Shown one piece after another: positions 1 through 8,466 of a stretch of 26,365 nucleotides of DNA. The notes beneath the pieces were generated by a model that saw only the letters and a list, made by a program, of their open reading frames with translations, did no database searches and was not told the DNA's origin. Within the stretch, counting starts at the first letter, position 1; every line of letters starts with the position of its first letter. Source of the DNA: an uncultured Eubacteriales bacterium (lineage in GTDB: Bacteria; Bacillota; Clostridia; Christensenellales; Borkfalkiaceae); NCBI GenBank assembly GCA_900547645.1, contig URHP01000015.1, positions 1-26,365 on the forward strand, given 5' to 3'. A program made the position numbers and the translations under genes.

Positions 1-163
1 CATCCTCTCCGACGCAGCCGACGAACGCGCTCTCCGCACCAAGTTTCCGGGCAGCGCACGCCACGTTGAAGGGCGCGCCGCCCGCTCTTCTCTCATAACA
101 GAACGTGCCGCGTACGGTCGTACCGATCATATCGGCGAGCAACTCGCCCACACAAAGGATCAT
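1..163 (-). CDS. PfkB-family carbohydrate kinase, N-terminal part (cut by window edge)
   Basis: Only the first 54 residues are inside the window. They start MILCVGELLADMIG and carry the substrate-binding signature GGAPFNVA at residues 28-35, followed by an Ala-rich helix and VGCVGED, which is the standard opening of ribokinase/PfkB sugar kinases. The GELLxD start is most like fructokinases, but 2-keto-3-deoxygluconate kinases share it, so the substrate is open. The ATP-binding C-terminal signature lies outside the window. The ATG is preceded by AGGAG at 7 nt. That site overlaps the stop codon of the upstream gene (172-1650), with an 8-nt gap between genes, so the two are probably cotranscribed. 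Confidence 0.88.
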   Translation of the reverse strand, partial: MILCVGELLADMIGTTVRGTFCYERRAGGAPFNVACAARKLGAESAFVGCVGED

Positions 164-171
164 AACCGCTC

Positions 172-1650
172 CTATTTCCCGCGCACGTACGCCTTTCCGC
201 CGAGCAGCAGGATCATTTTGACCGCCGCAAGCGAATAGTCGTCCGCCTCCACTTCGAGCGTCTTGTTGAGTACGCCGCGCGCCAGCACCTTGACGGCGGT
301 CGCCCTTTTATCGAAGAAAGGTATGCGTTCGCGCATCTCCTCAATGGTGACGCGCTCGCCGTCCGCAAAATATTCGCCCAGCGTATCGATATTGACGATG
401 GTCTGGCGGTAGGTATCGCTCTTTTGCTCGGCGGGCAGCACAAGCGCCTCGTCGTCCGCCATCAACTGCTCGGCTGCCGCCACGCTCACGCGGTGTTCCG
501 CGGCGGGATCGGGCAGCGGCGCGGGCGCAGGAGCTTCCTCGCTCTCCCGCACGTCCGCGGGCTCGTCGTCTTCAAGGTCCTCTTCGTCGACGAGCAGCTC
601 CGTTCCGCCCGCGCCCTCCGACGCGCGGCGGCGCACTTCCACGATGCGCACCAGCCCGCGGTCGATGAGCGCCTGCGTGCTTTCGAAGGGAAGGGACGCA
701 AAATCCTCCGCATGCGCTTCGCCGCGCTGACCGCCCGCGGCTTCCACCGCCGCCGCGATCAGCTCCTTTGCATAGCGGCAGCGCCTTTCACTGCGAATGC
801 GGTACAAAAGCGGCGTCTTTTCAAACTTGGCATGTTCCGACGCGTCCTCGACAAGGTACTTGCTTCCGATATATTCGGACGGATCGAGCGCGAGATAGAG
901 CCGCAGCGTCTTGCCGCGGATGACGAGCTTCGCAACCGTCCCCCTGCCGAGACGAAATGCCTCATGCTGCCAGCTCCGCCGCGCGGACACTTTGCGATAG
1001 GAGAGCAATTCGTTCCTGAGCGCGGAATACCACTCCTTGAGCGCGCCGTCTCCCTGAATGAGTTTCGCTTCAAAGCTCTTGTCGTAACGGATCCGCACGA
1101 ACCAGCCGTCTTCGTCGGTATATACCACGCGCGCAGGCTTGTCCGCGGCGGCGGCAGCGGGCGCGGTCTTTTCCGCAATCGCCGTCTGTGCAGGCGCGCC
1201 GTCGGAAACGGCGGCGTTCTCCCCTCTCTCTTCGTCCGGCTGACCGGCGGCGGGCTGCGGTTCGTCCGCACGTTCTTCAGGTGCGGCGAACTCCTCCGCC
1301 GGCGGAACGTCCTCCTCCGGTTTTTCCTGTAAAGGGGAAACTTCCCCGGCAGACGCTGCAGGCTCTTCGGGTGCGGCGGGCTCCTCCGCTTCCCGCACTT
1401 CTTCTGCAGGTGCGGAAGCAGGCGGTGCGGCCGCCGCGGAGGCCGAAGCATCCTGCGGCTGCGCCTCTGACGGCTCCTGCGCGGTTGCAGACGGCGTTTT
1501 CAATGAAACGTCATCGGGATTTTCGTCCTCATGCTTCTTTTTTCTGCCCGAAAAGATCGCAAACAACAAAATGAGCAGCGCGATCAGGAACGCGCACACC
1601 GCAAGCAGAATGATATGCAGCGTCGTGATCGCAAGGAAACCGAACGTCAT
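172..1650 (-). CDS. Membrane-anchored protein with acidic linker, conserved RIRYDKSF domain and C-terminal uL15-like domain
   Basis: The protein has 492 residues. Residues about 4-34 form one hydrophobic helix followed by GRKKKH, which suggests a single anchor with the rest in the cytoplasm. Residues 41-170 are a low-complexity Ala/Pro/Glu linker. Residues about 182-305 form a basic domain (RIRYDKSFEAKL, then RLGRGTVAKLVIRGKTLRLY, then LLYRIRSERRCRYAKEL) that I recall from uncharacterised Clostridia proteins. A second acidic linker leads to residues 415-487, which align by eye with the C-terminal half of ribosomal protein uL15: IVNIDTL, a VT-E-M block, AVKVLARGVLNKTLEVEA and a terminal GGK. 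The Gly-rich, basic N-terminal half of real uL15 is missing, so this is not the ribosomal subunit. The start ATG has AGGAGG 8 nt upstream. Function is unknown. Confidence 0.85.
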   Translation of the reverse strand: MTFGFLAITTLHIILLAVCAFLIALLILLFAIFSGRKKKHEDENPDDVSLKTPSATAQEPSEAQPQDASASAAAAPPASAPAEEVREAEEPAAPEEPAASAGEVSPLQEKPEEDVPPAEEFAAPEERADEPQPAAGQPDEERGENAAVSDGAPAQTAIAEKTAPAAAAADKPARVVYTDEDGWFVRIRYDKSFEAKLIQGDGALKEWYSALRNELLSYRKVSARRSWQHEAFRLGRGTVAKLVIRGKTLRLYLALDPSEYIGSKYLVEDASEHAKFEKTPLLYRIRSERRCRYAKELIAAAVEAAGGQRGEAHAEDFASLPFESTQALIDRGLVRIVEVRRRASEGAGGTELLVDEEDLEDDEPADVRESEEAPAPAPLPDPAAEHRVSVAAAEQLMADDEALVLPAEQKSDTYRQTIVNIDTLGEYFADGERVTIEEMRERIPFFDKRATAVKVLARGVLNKTLEVEADDYSLAAVKMILLLGGKAYVRGK

Positions 1651-1679
1651 ATTTTTTCCTCCTGTTTCTATCAGCTACT

Positions 1680-1710
1680 ATTATAGCACGCCGATCCCCT
1701 CCCTTGTCAA
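1680..1710 (-). promoter_or_regulatory. Sigma-A-type promoter for the uL15-like gene
   Basis: On the minus strand TTGACA (1705-1710) and TATAAT (1680-1685) are separated by 19 bp, longer than ideal. The -10 box is preceded by TGC, giving an extended -10 (TGCTATAAT). The predicted leader is about 22 nt and contains the AGGAGG site. Confidence 0.6.
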
Positions 1711-1770
1711 CCCCTGCGCCGAATTTTTTATGAAAGAATGCGCATTTCAATACGTCTGCAATAAAATACT

Positions 1771-1803
1771 CCCCGTCGGATATGCCCGACGGGGAATTTT
1801 TTT
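1771..1803 (-). terminator. Intrinsic terminator downstream of spoIVA
   Basis: A perfect 10-bp stem, CCCCGTCGGA/G region pairing with CGACGGGG around a short loop, lies at 1771-1794. It is flanked by A/T runs on both sides (T run at 1797-1803 on the plus strand, TATTTTATT on the minus strand). It sits 30 nt past the spoIVA stop and can act in both directions. Confidence 0.75.
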
Positions 1804-1832
1804 CCTGGATCGCTTTTTGCCATAAGCTGCAA

Positions 1833-3299
1833 TTATAGCAAAATACAGATGACGCCGCCCTTGCCCTCGTTGACGATCTTAGTGACGGTGCGCCGCATCT
1901 TCTTTTGCGCCGGCTCGCCCATGGAGCGGTTTTTGACGGAAAGTTCTTCGCCAAGCATCTCTTTGAGCGTCCGTCCGAACATGTTGGTGTTCCACGCGCG
2001 TTCCGGTTCTTCCGCAAGGCTTTCAGAGAGCTGTTTGACGAACGCCGCGCTCTGCTCCTCCGTTCCGAGTGCCGGACGCACTTCGCCGCGGACGTCCACG
2101 CGGATGATATGGTAGCTCGGTGCATCCGCGCGCAGACTCACCCCCACGCGCCCGCTCCGCCTGACGAGCGACGGCTCCGAGAGATTCATCTCTCCGTCTT
2201 CGGGCGGCACAATACCGTAGCCGTATTCTCTGGCGTCGGCAAACGCCTGCCCGACACGGTCGTACAGTTTTTTCGCCGCAGAAAGCGCCGTGCAGTAGCG
2301 CATCAGCGTAAGGTCATCCGTGATATCCTCGCCGCACTGTTCTCCGAGCACCGAGTAGAAGATCCCCTCTTTTGCCTCCACGCGGCAGTGTACGCAGCCC
2401 GTGGCGGCGTCAAGCTGCACCTCGGACGGAGGGAGCAGCCGCGCGCTGTCCGCATACAGCGTATCGAGAAGGGCGCAGTCGCTCATCTTGACGAGCTTGG
2501 GCGCGACGCCGCGCACTCCGCCGAGGATCTCCGAAATGAGCGGACTGTCCGCGTCGAGAATGCGCATCCAATCGGGCAGATCGATGTCCACGCAGGCGAC
2601 GGGAAATTCATACAGTACGCGTTCGAGCACGGAGGCGAGCTTTGCCGCATTCGCCTCCTCAATGTTGAGCGCAAGCACGGGCGCACAGTATTTTTCTTCC
2701 AGCTCGGCGCGCAGCTCTTCCGCGTCGGAAGGTTCGCGGCAATTGAGCAGAATGACGTACGGCTTTCCGAGGGCGCGCAGTTCCGTCTGGGCGCGTTCCT
2801 CGGCGGCTTCGTAAGCGGCGCGCGGAAGATCGGTGACGCTCCCGTCCGTCGTGACGAGAATGCCGATCGTCGAATGATCGCGGATGACGCGGCGCGTTCC
2901 GTCTTCCGCCGCCTGCCCGAAGGGAACGCTCTCATCGCTCCAGGGCGTCTTGACGAGACGGGGCGCGCCGTCCTCGTCGAATCCCGTCGCCCCCTCCACG
3001 GGAAAGCCCACGCAGTCGATGAGCCGCACGCGCGCCACGGCGTCCTTCACCTTCAGTTCCGCCGCCTCTTCCGGCACGAATTTGGGCTCGGTCGTCATGA
3101 CGGTGCGCCCGCTTGCCGACTGCGGAAGTTCGTCGGTGTACCGCTTCTTTTTTGCGCCCGTCACCTGCGGGAGCACGAGCTCCTGCATGAATTTCTTGAT
3201 GAACGTGGACTTGCCCGTTCTGACCGGACCGACGACGCCGATATAGATGTCGCCGCCCGTCCGCGTCGCAATGTCCTCATATACGCCGAATGATTTCAT
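1833..3299 (-). CDS. spoIVA: Stage IV sporulation protein A (SpoIVA), coat morphogenetic ATPase
   Basis: SpoIVA is the ATPase that polymerises on the outer forespore membrane and forms the basement layer on which the spore coat assembles. The 488-residue product has the expected family length (about 492 in B. subtilis). It starts MKSFGVYEDIATRTGGDIY, has the Walker A motif GPVRTGKS at residues 24-31, a RLIDCVGFPVEGATG switch region, and the conserved hydrophobic end GKGGVICILL that family members need for localisation. The frame stays open for 69 codons upstream, but that stretch contains the promoter and is not SpoIVA-like, so I start at the ATG at 3299, which has AGGA 8 nt upstream. The gene is monocistronic, between a sigma-E promoter and an intrinsic terminator. 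Confidence 0.97.
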   Translation of the reverse strand: MKSFGVYEDIATRTGGDIYIGVVGPVRTGKSTFIKKFMQELVLPQVTGAKKKRYTDELPQSASGRTVMTTEPKFVPEEAAELKVKDAVARVRLIDCVGFPVEGATGFDEDGAPRLVKTPWSDESVPFGQAAEDGTRRVIRDHSTIGILVTTDGSVTDLPRAAYEAAEERAQTELRALGKPYVILLNCREPSDAEELRAELEEKYCAPVLALNIEEANAAKLASVLERVLYEFPVACVDIDLPDWMRILDADSPLISEILGGVRGVAPKLVKMSDCALLDTLYADSARLLPPSEVQLDAATGCVHCRVEAKEGIFYSVLGEQCGEDITDDLTLMRYCTALSAAKKLYDRVGQAFADAREYGYGIVPPEDGEMNLSEPSLVRRSGRVGVSLRADAPSYHIIRVDVRGEVRPALGTEEQSAAFVKQLSESLAEEPERAWNTNMFGRTLKEMLGEELSVKNRSMGEPAQKKMRRTVTKIVNEGKGGVICILL

Positions 3300-3338
3300 A
3301 CTGTATTCCTGCCCTCCGCAAAATAGCTTTGCTGAAAT

Positions 3339-3367
3339 ACTGTATGACAGCGCGCGGCAGAATATGA
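3339..3367 (-). promoter_or_regulatory. Sigma-E promoter of spoIVA
   Basis: On the minus strand TCATATT (3361-3367) and CATACAGT (3339-3346) are separated by 14 bp. This matches the sigma-E consensus KMATATT-N14/15-CATACANT at every specified position. It implies expression in the mother cell after engulfment begins, as in B. subtilis. Transcription should begin near 3332, leaving a leader of about 33 nt. Confidence 0.85.
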
Positions 3368-3464
3368 CAAGAGTGAGCACCGAAAAGCGTGCACCGCCCG
3401 ACAGCCCTGTTTTCCGCCGCCTTTCATCGCCGTCGGGCCCACCCGAAAACCGCCGGCAAATCAA

Positions 3465-3492
3465 ATACCCCGAAGGTTTCCCTGCGGGGTAT
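3465..3492 (-). terminator. Intrinsic terminator of the ABC exporter operon
   Basis: ATACCCCG (3465-3472) pairs with CGGGGTAT (3485-3492). Read on the minus strand the hairpin is followed by TTGATTTG. It lies 42 nt after the stop of the second ABC gene and upstream of the spoIVA promoter, so it insulates the two units. Confidence 0.7.
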
Positions 3493-3533
3493 AGATACGG
3501 GCTCATCGCCCGAAACTGCTTTGAAATACGAAC

Positions 3534-5468
3534 TTACTCCAATTCGAACGCGCCCGTATAGAGCTGGTAATACTTGCCCTTCTGCTCGATGAGCTGATCG
3601 TGCGTGCCGCGTTCGATGATCCTGCCGTGTTCAAGCACCATGATCACGTTGGAATTGCGGACGGTGGACAGCCTGTGAGCGATGACAAACACCGTTCTGC
3701 CCTCCATCAGTTTATCCATGCCGTGCTGGACGATCGCTTCCGTGCGCGTATCGATGGAGCTCGTCGCTTCGTCAAGGATCATGACGGGCGGATCGGCGAC
3801 CGCAGCCCGCGCAATGGACAAGAGCTGCCGCTGCCCCTGAGAAAGGTTGGAACCGTTCTGATAGAGCATGGTGTTGAACCCTTCGGGAAGACGCTCGATG
3901 AAGTCGTCCGCGCCGACGAGTTTCGCCGCAGCGATGCACTCTTCATCCGTGGCGTCCAGCTTTCCGTAGCGGATATTGTCCATGACGGTCCCCGTGAATA
4001 GGTTGGTATCCTGCAAGACCATGCCCAGCGAGCGGCGGAGCTCCCCTTTCTTGATCTTATTGATATTGATGCCGTCGTAACGGATCTTTCCGTCCGCAAT
4101 ATCGTAGAACCGCGTCAGAAGGTTGGTGATCGTCGTCTTGCCTGCGCCCGTCGCGCCGACGAAGGCGACTTTCTGTCCGGGCTTCGCGTACAGGCTGATG
4201 TCGTGCAGAACGATCTTTTCGGGGACATAGCCGAAATCGACGTTGAACAGCCTTACGTCGCCTTCGAGCTTGGTATAGGTGACGGAGCCGTCCGCCTTGT
4301 GCGGGTGCTTCCACGCCCACATTCCCGTGCGCTCCGCGCATTCGACGATCTGTCCGTCCACTTCCCGCGCGTTGACGAGCGTGACGTATCCTTCGTCCGT
4401 TTCGGGCTGTTCGTCGATGAGCGCAATGATGCGCTGCGCGCCCGCAAGACCCATGACGACGGAGTTGACCTGGTTGGAAACCTGACCGATATTGTTGGAG
4501 AACTGCCGCGTCGTCTGCAGGAAGGAGACGATGAGCGCAGGATAGAAGAGCGCGCTCTCCAACGCTCCGACCGCAGTCCCGATGCTGACATTGGCAAATT
4601 CGTTTGCCGCCAATACGGCGCCCAACAGCGCAACAATGACGTACATGACGTTACCGATGTTTGCGATAATGGGCATCAGCATATTGGCGTAGCGGTTCGC
4701 CTTGTCCGTCTGCTCAAAATGATAGCCGTTGACCTTGTCGAAGTCTGCCTTGGTCTCTTCCTCATGGCAGAACACCTTGATGACCTTCTGTCCCTGCATC
4801 ATTTCCTCGACAAAGCCCTCCGTCCGCGCGACCGCACGCTGCGTGGCAAGGAAGTACCTGCTGGCGCCGCCGCCGACGAGTTTGGTGACAAATACGATGG
4901 CAATGATGCCGACGAGAATGATCAGAGAAAGATAGACGCTGAAATAGAGCATGATGCCCAGAAGCGTCAGACACATGATCCCCGAAATAAGCAGCTGCGG
5001 GATCGACTGCGCGATCATCTGGCGGAGCGTATCGATATCATTTGTGTAATAGCTCATGATATCGCCGTGATTGTGCGTATCGAAATAGCGGATGGGCAAC
5101 TCCTGCATGCCGTTGAACATCTGCTCGCGCATTTTTCTCAGATATCCCTGCGTGATGATCGCCATCAGCTGATTATAGACCGCGCAGGCAACCAGCGACA
5201 CCGCATACATGCCGATCAGCAATCCCATGATGCCTGCGACGTCCGACGAAACGTCCGCCCAGGTAAGTTTCTGCGCAAGCCCGTTCCCGAGCAACGCATA
5301 CAGATCTTCCATAAACAGCGCCGGAAGCGACGTGATCGCTGCATTGATGACAATGCACACGAGCGCGATGGGAAGCATCACGGGATAGTAACGGAACAGC
5401 GACTTTATAAGACGCTTTACAACGCCCTTTTGGACGGGAGGACGTTTTTTTGCATCAGTCCTTGCCAT
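3534..5468 (-). CDS. ABC exporter half-transporter (permease-ATPase fusion), catalytically canonical subunit
   Basis: The 644-residue protein fuses an exporter-type six-helix membrane domain (residues about 25-330) to a nucleotide-binding domain (about 402-644). Visible motifs are Walker A GATGAGKTT (438-446), Q-loop Q486, Walker B VMILDE (562-567) with the catalytic Glu, and the switch His in VIAHRLS (H598). Its signature motif is LSQGQ (542-546) rather than LSGGQ. Between the two domains, about residues 365-400 form an insertion ending MWAWKHPHKADGSVTYTK, which I recall from Clostridia homologues. An ATG lies 12 codons further upstream, but the start at 5468 has a near-perfect AAGGAGGTGA site. 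The gene overlaps the stop of the upstream ABC gene by 14 nt, as expected for a coupled heterodimer. The exported substrate cannot be read from the sequence. Confidence 0.93.
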   Translation of the reverse strand: MARTDAKKRPPVQKGVVKRLIKSLFRYYPVMLPIALVCIVINAAITSLPALFMEDLYALLGNGLAQKLTWADVSSDVAGIMGLLIGMYAVSLVACAVYNQLMAIITQGYLRKMREQMFNGMQELPIRYFDTHNHGDIMSYYTNDIDTLRQMIAQSIPQLLISGIMCLTLLGIMLYFSVYLSLIILVGIIAIVFVTKLVGGGASRYFLATQRAVARTEGFVEEMMQGQKVIKVFCHEEETKADFDKVNGYHFEQTDKANRYANMLMPIIANIGNVMYVIVALLGAVLAANEFANVSIGTAVGALESALFYPALIVSFLQTTRQFSNNIGQVSNQVNSVVMGLAGAQRIIALIDEQPETDEGYVTLVNAREVDGQIVECAERTGMWAWKHPHKADGSVTYTKLEGDVRLFNVDFGYVPEKIVLHDISLYAKPGQKVAFVGATGAGKTTITNLLTRFYDIADGKIRYDGININKIKKGELRRSLGMVLQDTNLFTGTVMDNIRYGKLDATDEECIAAAKLVGADDFIERLPEGFNTMLYQNGSNLSQGQRQLLSIARAAVADPPVMILDEATSSIDTRTEAIVQHGMDKLMEGRTVFVIAHRLSTVRNSNVIMVLEHGRIIERGTHDQLIEQKGKYYQLYTGAFELE

Positions 5469-7239
5469 TTCCGTCACCTCCTTCCGCAGCAGCAGGCGCA
5501 TCACTGCCCTTCATCTGCGAAATATACACTTCCTCGTAGATCTTATTGGTCTTCAGCAGCTCTTCGTGCGTGCCGATGCCGTTGATCTTTCCGCTTTCGA
5601 GAACGATGATGCGGTCGGCATCCTCCACCGAGGAGATGCGCTGCGCAATGATGATCTTCGTGGTCGAAGGAATATATTCGCGGAACGCCTTCCTGATCAG
5701 GGCGTCCGTATGCGTATCGACCGCCGACGTCGAGTCGTCCAGAATAAGGATCTTGGGATTTTTCAAAAGCGCGCGCGCAATACACAGACGCTGCTTCTGT
5801 CCGCCGGAGACATTGGTGCCCCCCTGTTCGATATACGTATCGTACTTATCGGGGAAACTCTGAATAAATTCGTCCGCCTGCGCAAGTTTGCACGCCTCGA
5901 CGAGCTGGTCATCCGTGGCGTCCTTGTTTCCCCAGCGAAGGTTCTCCTTAATGGTACCCGAGAACAGGACGTTCTTCTGCAACACGACCGCGACCTGATT
6001 TCTGAGCGCCTCCAGATCGTATTCGCGCACATCGCGCCCGCCTACTTTCACGCTGCCTTCGGACACGTCGTACAGACGGGAAATGAGGTTGACGAGCGAT
6101 GTCTTGGAAGAACCCGTACCGCCGATGATCCCGATCGTCTCGCCCGAATGAATGTGCAGATCGATATTTTCCAGCACATTCTTTTCCGCGTTCGACGCAT
6201 ATTTGAAAGAAACGCCGTCAAAATCGACGGAACCGTTTGCAACTTCATAGATGGGATTTTCGGGATTGTCGAGCGTGCTCTTTTCGTTGAGGATTTCGCA
6301 GATACGGCGCGCGCTCTCCATCGACATGACGATCATGGCAAAGACCATGGAGAACATCATGAGCGAAGAAAGGATCTGCATGCCGTAGACGATAAGCTGC
6401 GAAACCTCGCCCGTCGTCGTAGCGCCGGCGCTGTCCATGATCACATATGCGCCGATATAGAGCACCGCGCAGATGACGCCGTAAAAACAGAACTGCATGA
6501 TGGGAGAGTTCCACGCAAGCAGACGCTCGGCGCGGGTAAACTCTTTGCACAGAGCGCCCGACGTTTTGCCGAACTTTTCCTTTTCATAGTCCTCGCGCAC
6601 ATACGATTTGACCACGCGGATCGCCTTGATGTTTTCCTGCACCGACTCGTTCATATCGTCGTACTTGGGGAACAGACGCTGGGACATAGGCAGAGCTTTC
6701 CACATGATGAGCATGAGCGCAATGACCAGAACGGGAATGACCGCAAGGAAGATCCATGCAAGATTCCCCCCCAGAACGAACGCCATGACCGCCGCAAAGA
6801 CGATCATCACGGGGCAGCGCACCGCGATACGTACGATCATCATGTACGCCATCTGCAGATTCCAGACGTCCGTCGTCATACGCGTGACGAGCGAAGGCGT
6901 AGAGAATTTGTCGATGTTTTCAAAGGAAAACGTCTGGATATTGTAGAACATATCCTTACGGATGTTCTTTGCAAACCCGGCGGAAGCGCGCGCGCAGAAC
7001 GCGCCCGCGAGCGCCCCGAATACAAGAGACAGCAGCGCCATCGCAACGAGAATCCCGCCGTACATCCATACCTGCCTCATATCGATCGCAGTGGGAACGT
7101 TCTGATCGATCACGTTGATAAGTTCTGCGATGACAAACGGAATCAGACATTCGAGTACGACCTCGATCGTCACGAAGAGCGGCGAAAGGATGGACGCCGT
7201 CTTGTATTCCCGGATGCATTTTGATAAAGTTTTTAGCAA
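5455..7239 (-). CDS. ABC exporter half-transporter (permease-ATPase fusion), degenerate-site subunit
   Basis: The 594-residue protein has an exporter membrane domain (about 15-315) and a nucleotide-binding domain (about 335-580). Walker A is GGTGSSKTS (373-381) and the signature is VSGGQ (477-481). Walker B reads ILILDD with Asp502 where the catalytic Glu normally sits, and the switch His is Gln533 in IAQRIS. That is the degenerate ATPase site known from heterodimeric exporters such as TM287/288, BmrCD and LmrCD. The degenerate signature LSQGQ of the partner completes the same site. I choose a TTG start at 7239 because CGGAGGT lies 6-7 nt upstream and the next residues (LKTLSKCIREYK) match the usual opening. 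The ATG 17 codons upstream has no such site. This is the first gene of the pair. Confidence 0.9.
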   Translation of the reverse strand: MLKTLSKCIREYKTASILSPLFVTIEVVLECLIPFVIAELINVIDQNVPTAIDMRQVWMYGGILVAMALLSLVFGALAGAFCARASAGFAKNIRKDMFYNIQTFSFENIDKFSTPSLVTRMTTDVWNLQMAYMMIVRIAVRCPVMIVFAAVMAFVLGGNLAWIFLAVIPVLVIALMLIMWKALPMSQRLFPKYDDMNESVQENIKAIRVVKSYVREDYEKEKFGKTSGALCKEFTRAERLLAWNSPIMQFCFYGVICAVLYIGAYVIMDSAGATTTGEVSQLIVYGMQILSSLMMFSMVFAMIVMSMESARRICEILNEKSTLDNPENPIYEVANGSVDFDGVSFKYASNAEKNVLENIDLHIHSGETIGIIGGTGSSKTSLVNLISRLYDVSEGSVKVGGRDVREYDLEALRNQVAVVLQKNVLFSGTIKENLRWGNKDATDDQLVEACKLAQADEFIQSFPDKYDTYIEQGGTNVSGGQKQRLCIARALLKNPKILILDDSTSAVDTHTDALIRKAFREYIPSTTKIIIAQRISSVEDADRIIVLESGKINGIGTHEELLKTNKIYEEVYISQMKGSDAPAAAEGGDGNGKD

Positions 7240-7362
7240 AATTATACCTCCGGTAAAAATGAATTTCCAACAATCATCCGCGCTGCACACATGCGTGCGA
7301 AACGGAAAGAAAAAGAAAGGACGCCAAAATCTTACAATTTCAACGCCGATTTCATTCTTATC

Positions 7363-7391
7363 ATTTTATCATTTTTTAATTTAACTGTCAA
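7363..7391 (-). promoter_or_regulatory. Sigma-A promoter of the ABC exporter operon
   Basis: On the minus strand TTGACA (7386-7391) is a consensus -35, followed after 17 bp of AT-rich spacer by TAAAAT (7363-7368). The implied leader to the TTG start is about 116 nt and pyrimidine-rich in the middle (around 7300-7325). It contains only a weak short hairpin, and I recognise no riboswitch. The same 7240-7468 gap also follows the aldolase gene, for which I see no convincing terminator. Confidence 0.8.
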
Positions 7392-7468
7392 CATTCCGAA
7401 ACGAGATTTTCGATGCTTTCACACAAAAATCATTTTTCCGGACGATCGGCAGCTTCCCCTCGCAGAAC

Positions 7469-8458
7469 TTACTCCTGATCGAGCAGCTCCTGCATGAATG
7501 CGACAATATCCGTGCGACCATCCCTGCAGTAACGGATCGCGCTCGAAGGATGGCGGTTATAGACGCCCGTGAGCAGATAGGGAAGATCATATCCCCAGAC
7601 TGCGCCCTCCTCCCGGAGCGCGCGCATATAGCCCTGCTCGAGAAAGCGGAGAATGTGAATAAGCTTATATTTTGGATTTTTCAGAAACGCCAGCAGCAGT
7701 TCCAGCGCGCAGTTTCCGGCGCCGCGCCCCATTCCGTCCACCGTCGCGTCGAGATAATTCACCCCCATCGCCGTGCATTCGATGGTGTTGGCAAACGCAA
7801 GGTTCTGATTGTTATGGGCGTGAATGCCGATCTCCTTGCCGTACTTTGCGCCCGCTTCCAGATACTTTGCCGCAAGCACGCGCATTTCCTCGGGGTACAC
7901 GGAACCGTAGCTGTCCACGATATAAATGGCGCGCACGGGGCTCTTTCCCAGCATTTCGAGCGCGATGGAAAGTTCTTTTTCCGTCTCGCGGGAGACCGCC
8001 ATGATGTTGACCGTCGTCTCATACCCCTTCTTTTCGCAGTACTCGATCATTTCGACCGCCGCAGGGATCGTATTGATATAGGTCGCGATCCGGTACATGT
8101 CAAAGGGGCTGGACCCTCTGTCGCAGATGTCGCGTGCAAAGTTGCACCGCCCGACGTCCGCCATGCAGGACAGCTTCATGTCCGTCTTGTTCTCGCCAAG
8201 CACGGCAAACACGTCGTCCTCGCGGCAGAACTTCCATTTCCCGAACTTTTCCCTGTCGAAAATATCGGCATCCGACTTATAGCCGAGTTCCATGTAATCT
8301 ACGCCCGCCACGGCATTCGCCGCAAACAGGGCGCGCACAAATGGATCCGAAAAACGAAATTCGTTGACCAGACCGCCGTCGCGCAGCGTGGCATCGAGCA
8401 CACGGATCGCGGAGCGGCAGGAAAGCAGCGTTCCCGTCTCCTCGCGTTTCGTCGTCAT
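7469..8458 (-). CDS. HMGL-like (DRE-TIM) aldolase domain protein at the end of the his operon
   Basis: The 329-residue protein is a TIM-barrel metal-dependent aldolase of the HMG-CoA lyase/4-hydroxy-2-oxovalerate aldolase superfamily. Visible motifs are LDATLRDGG (residues 21-29, with the R-D pair used for metal and substrate), YIVDSYGSVYPEEM (179-192), the metal-binding HAHNNQNLA (213-221) and GMGRGAGN (242-249). It lacks the C-terminal communication domain of DmpG-type aldolases and the regulatory domain of isopropylmalate synthases. The substrate is therefore unknown. It starts 8 nt after hisIE and is probably cotranscribed with it. No step of histidine synthesis needs such an enzyme, so it may be a passenger or serve a linked pathway. 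The ATG at 8458 is the first start in frame with the family-like sequence. Confidence 0.85.
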   Translation of the reverse strand: MTTKREETGTLLSCRSAIRVLDATLRDGGLVNEFRFSDPFVRALFAANAVAGVDYMELGYKSDADIFDREKFGKWKFCREDDVFAVLGENKTDMKLSCMADVGRCNFARDICDRGSSPFDMYRIATYINTIPAAVEMIEYCEKKGYETTVNIMAVSRETEKELSIALEMLGKSPVRAIYIVDSYGSVYPEEMRVLAAKYLEAGAKYGKEIGIHAHNNQNLAFANTIECTAMGVNYLDATVDGMGRGAGNCALELLLAFLKNPKYKLIHILRFLEQGYMRALREEGAVWGYDLPYLLTGVYNRHPSSAIRYCRDGRTDIVAFMQELLDQE

Positions 8459-8466
8459 AGGCTTCC

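Noticed and set aside
424..1332. 302-codon plus-strand open frame
   Set aside because: It lies antisense to the uL15-like gene, is Arg/His-rich as expected from a GC-rich antisense shadow, and lacks any recognisable motif.
4203..5585. 460-codon plus-strand frame
   Set aside because: It is antisense to the ABC exporter genes, whose motifs are complete; the translation is rich in Asp, Arg and His without domains.
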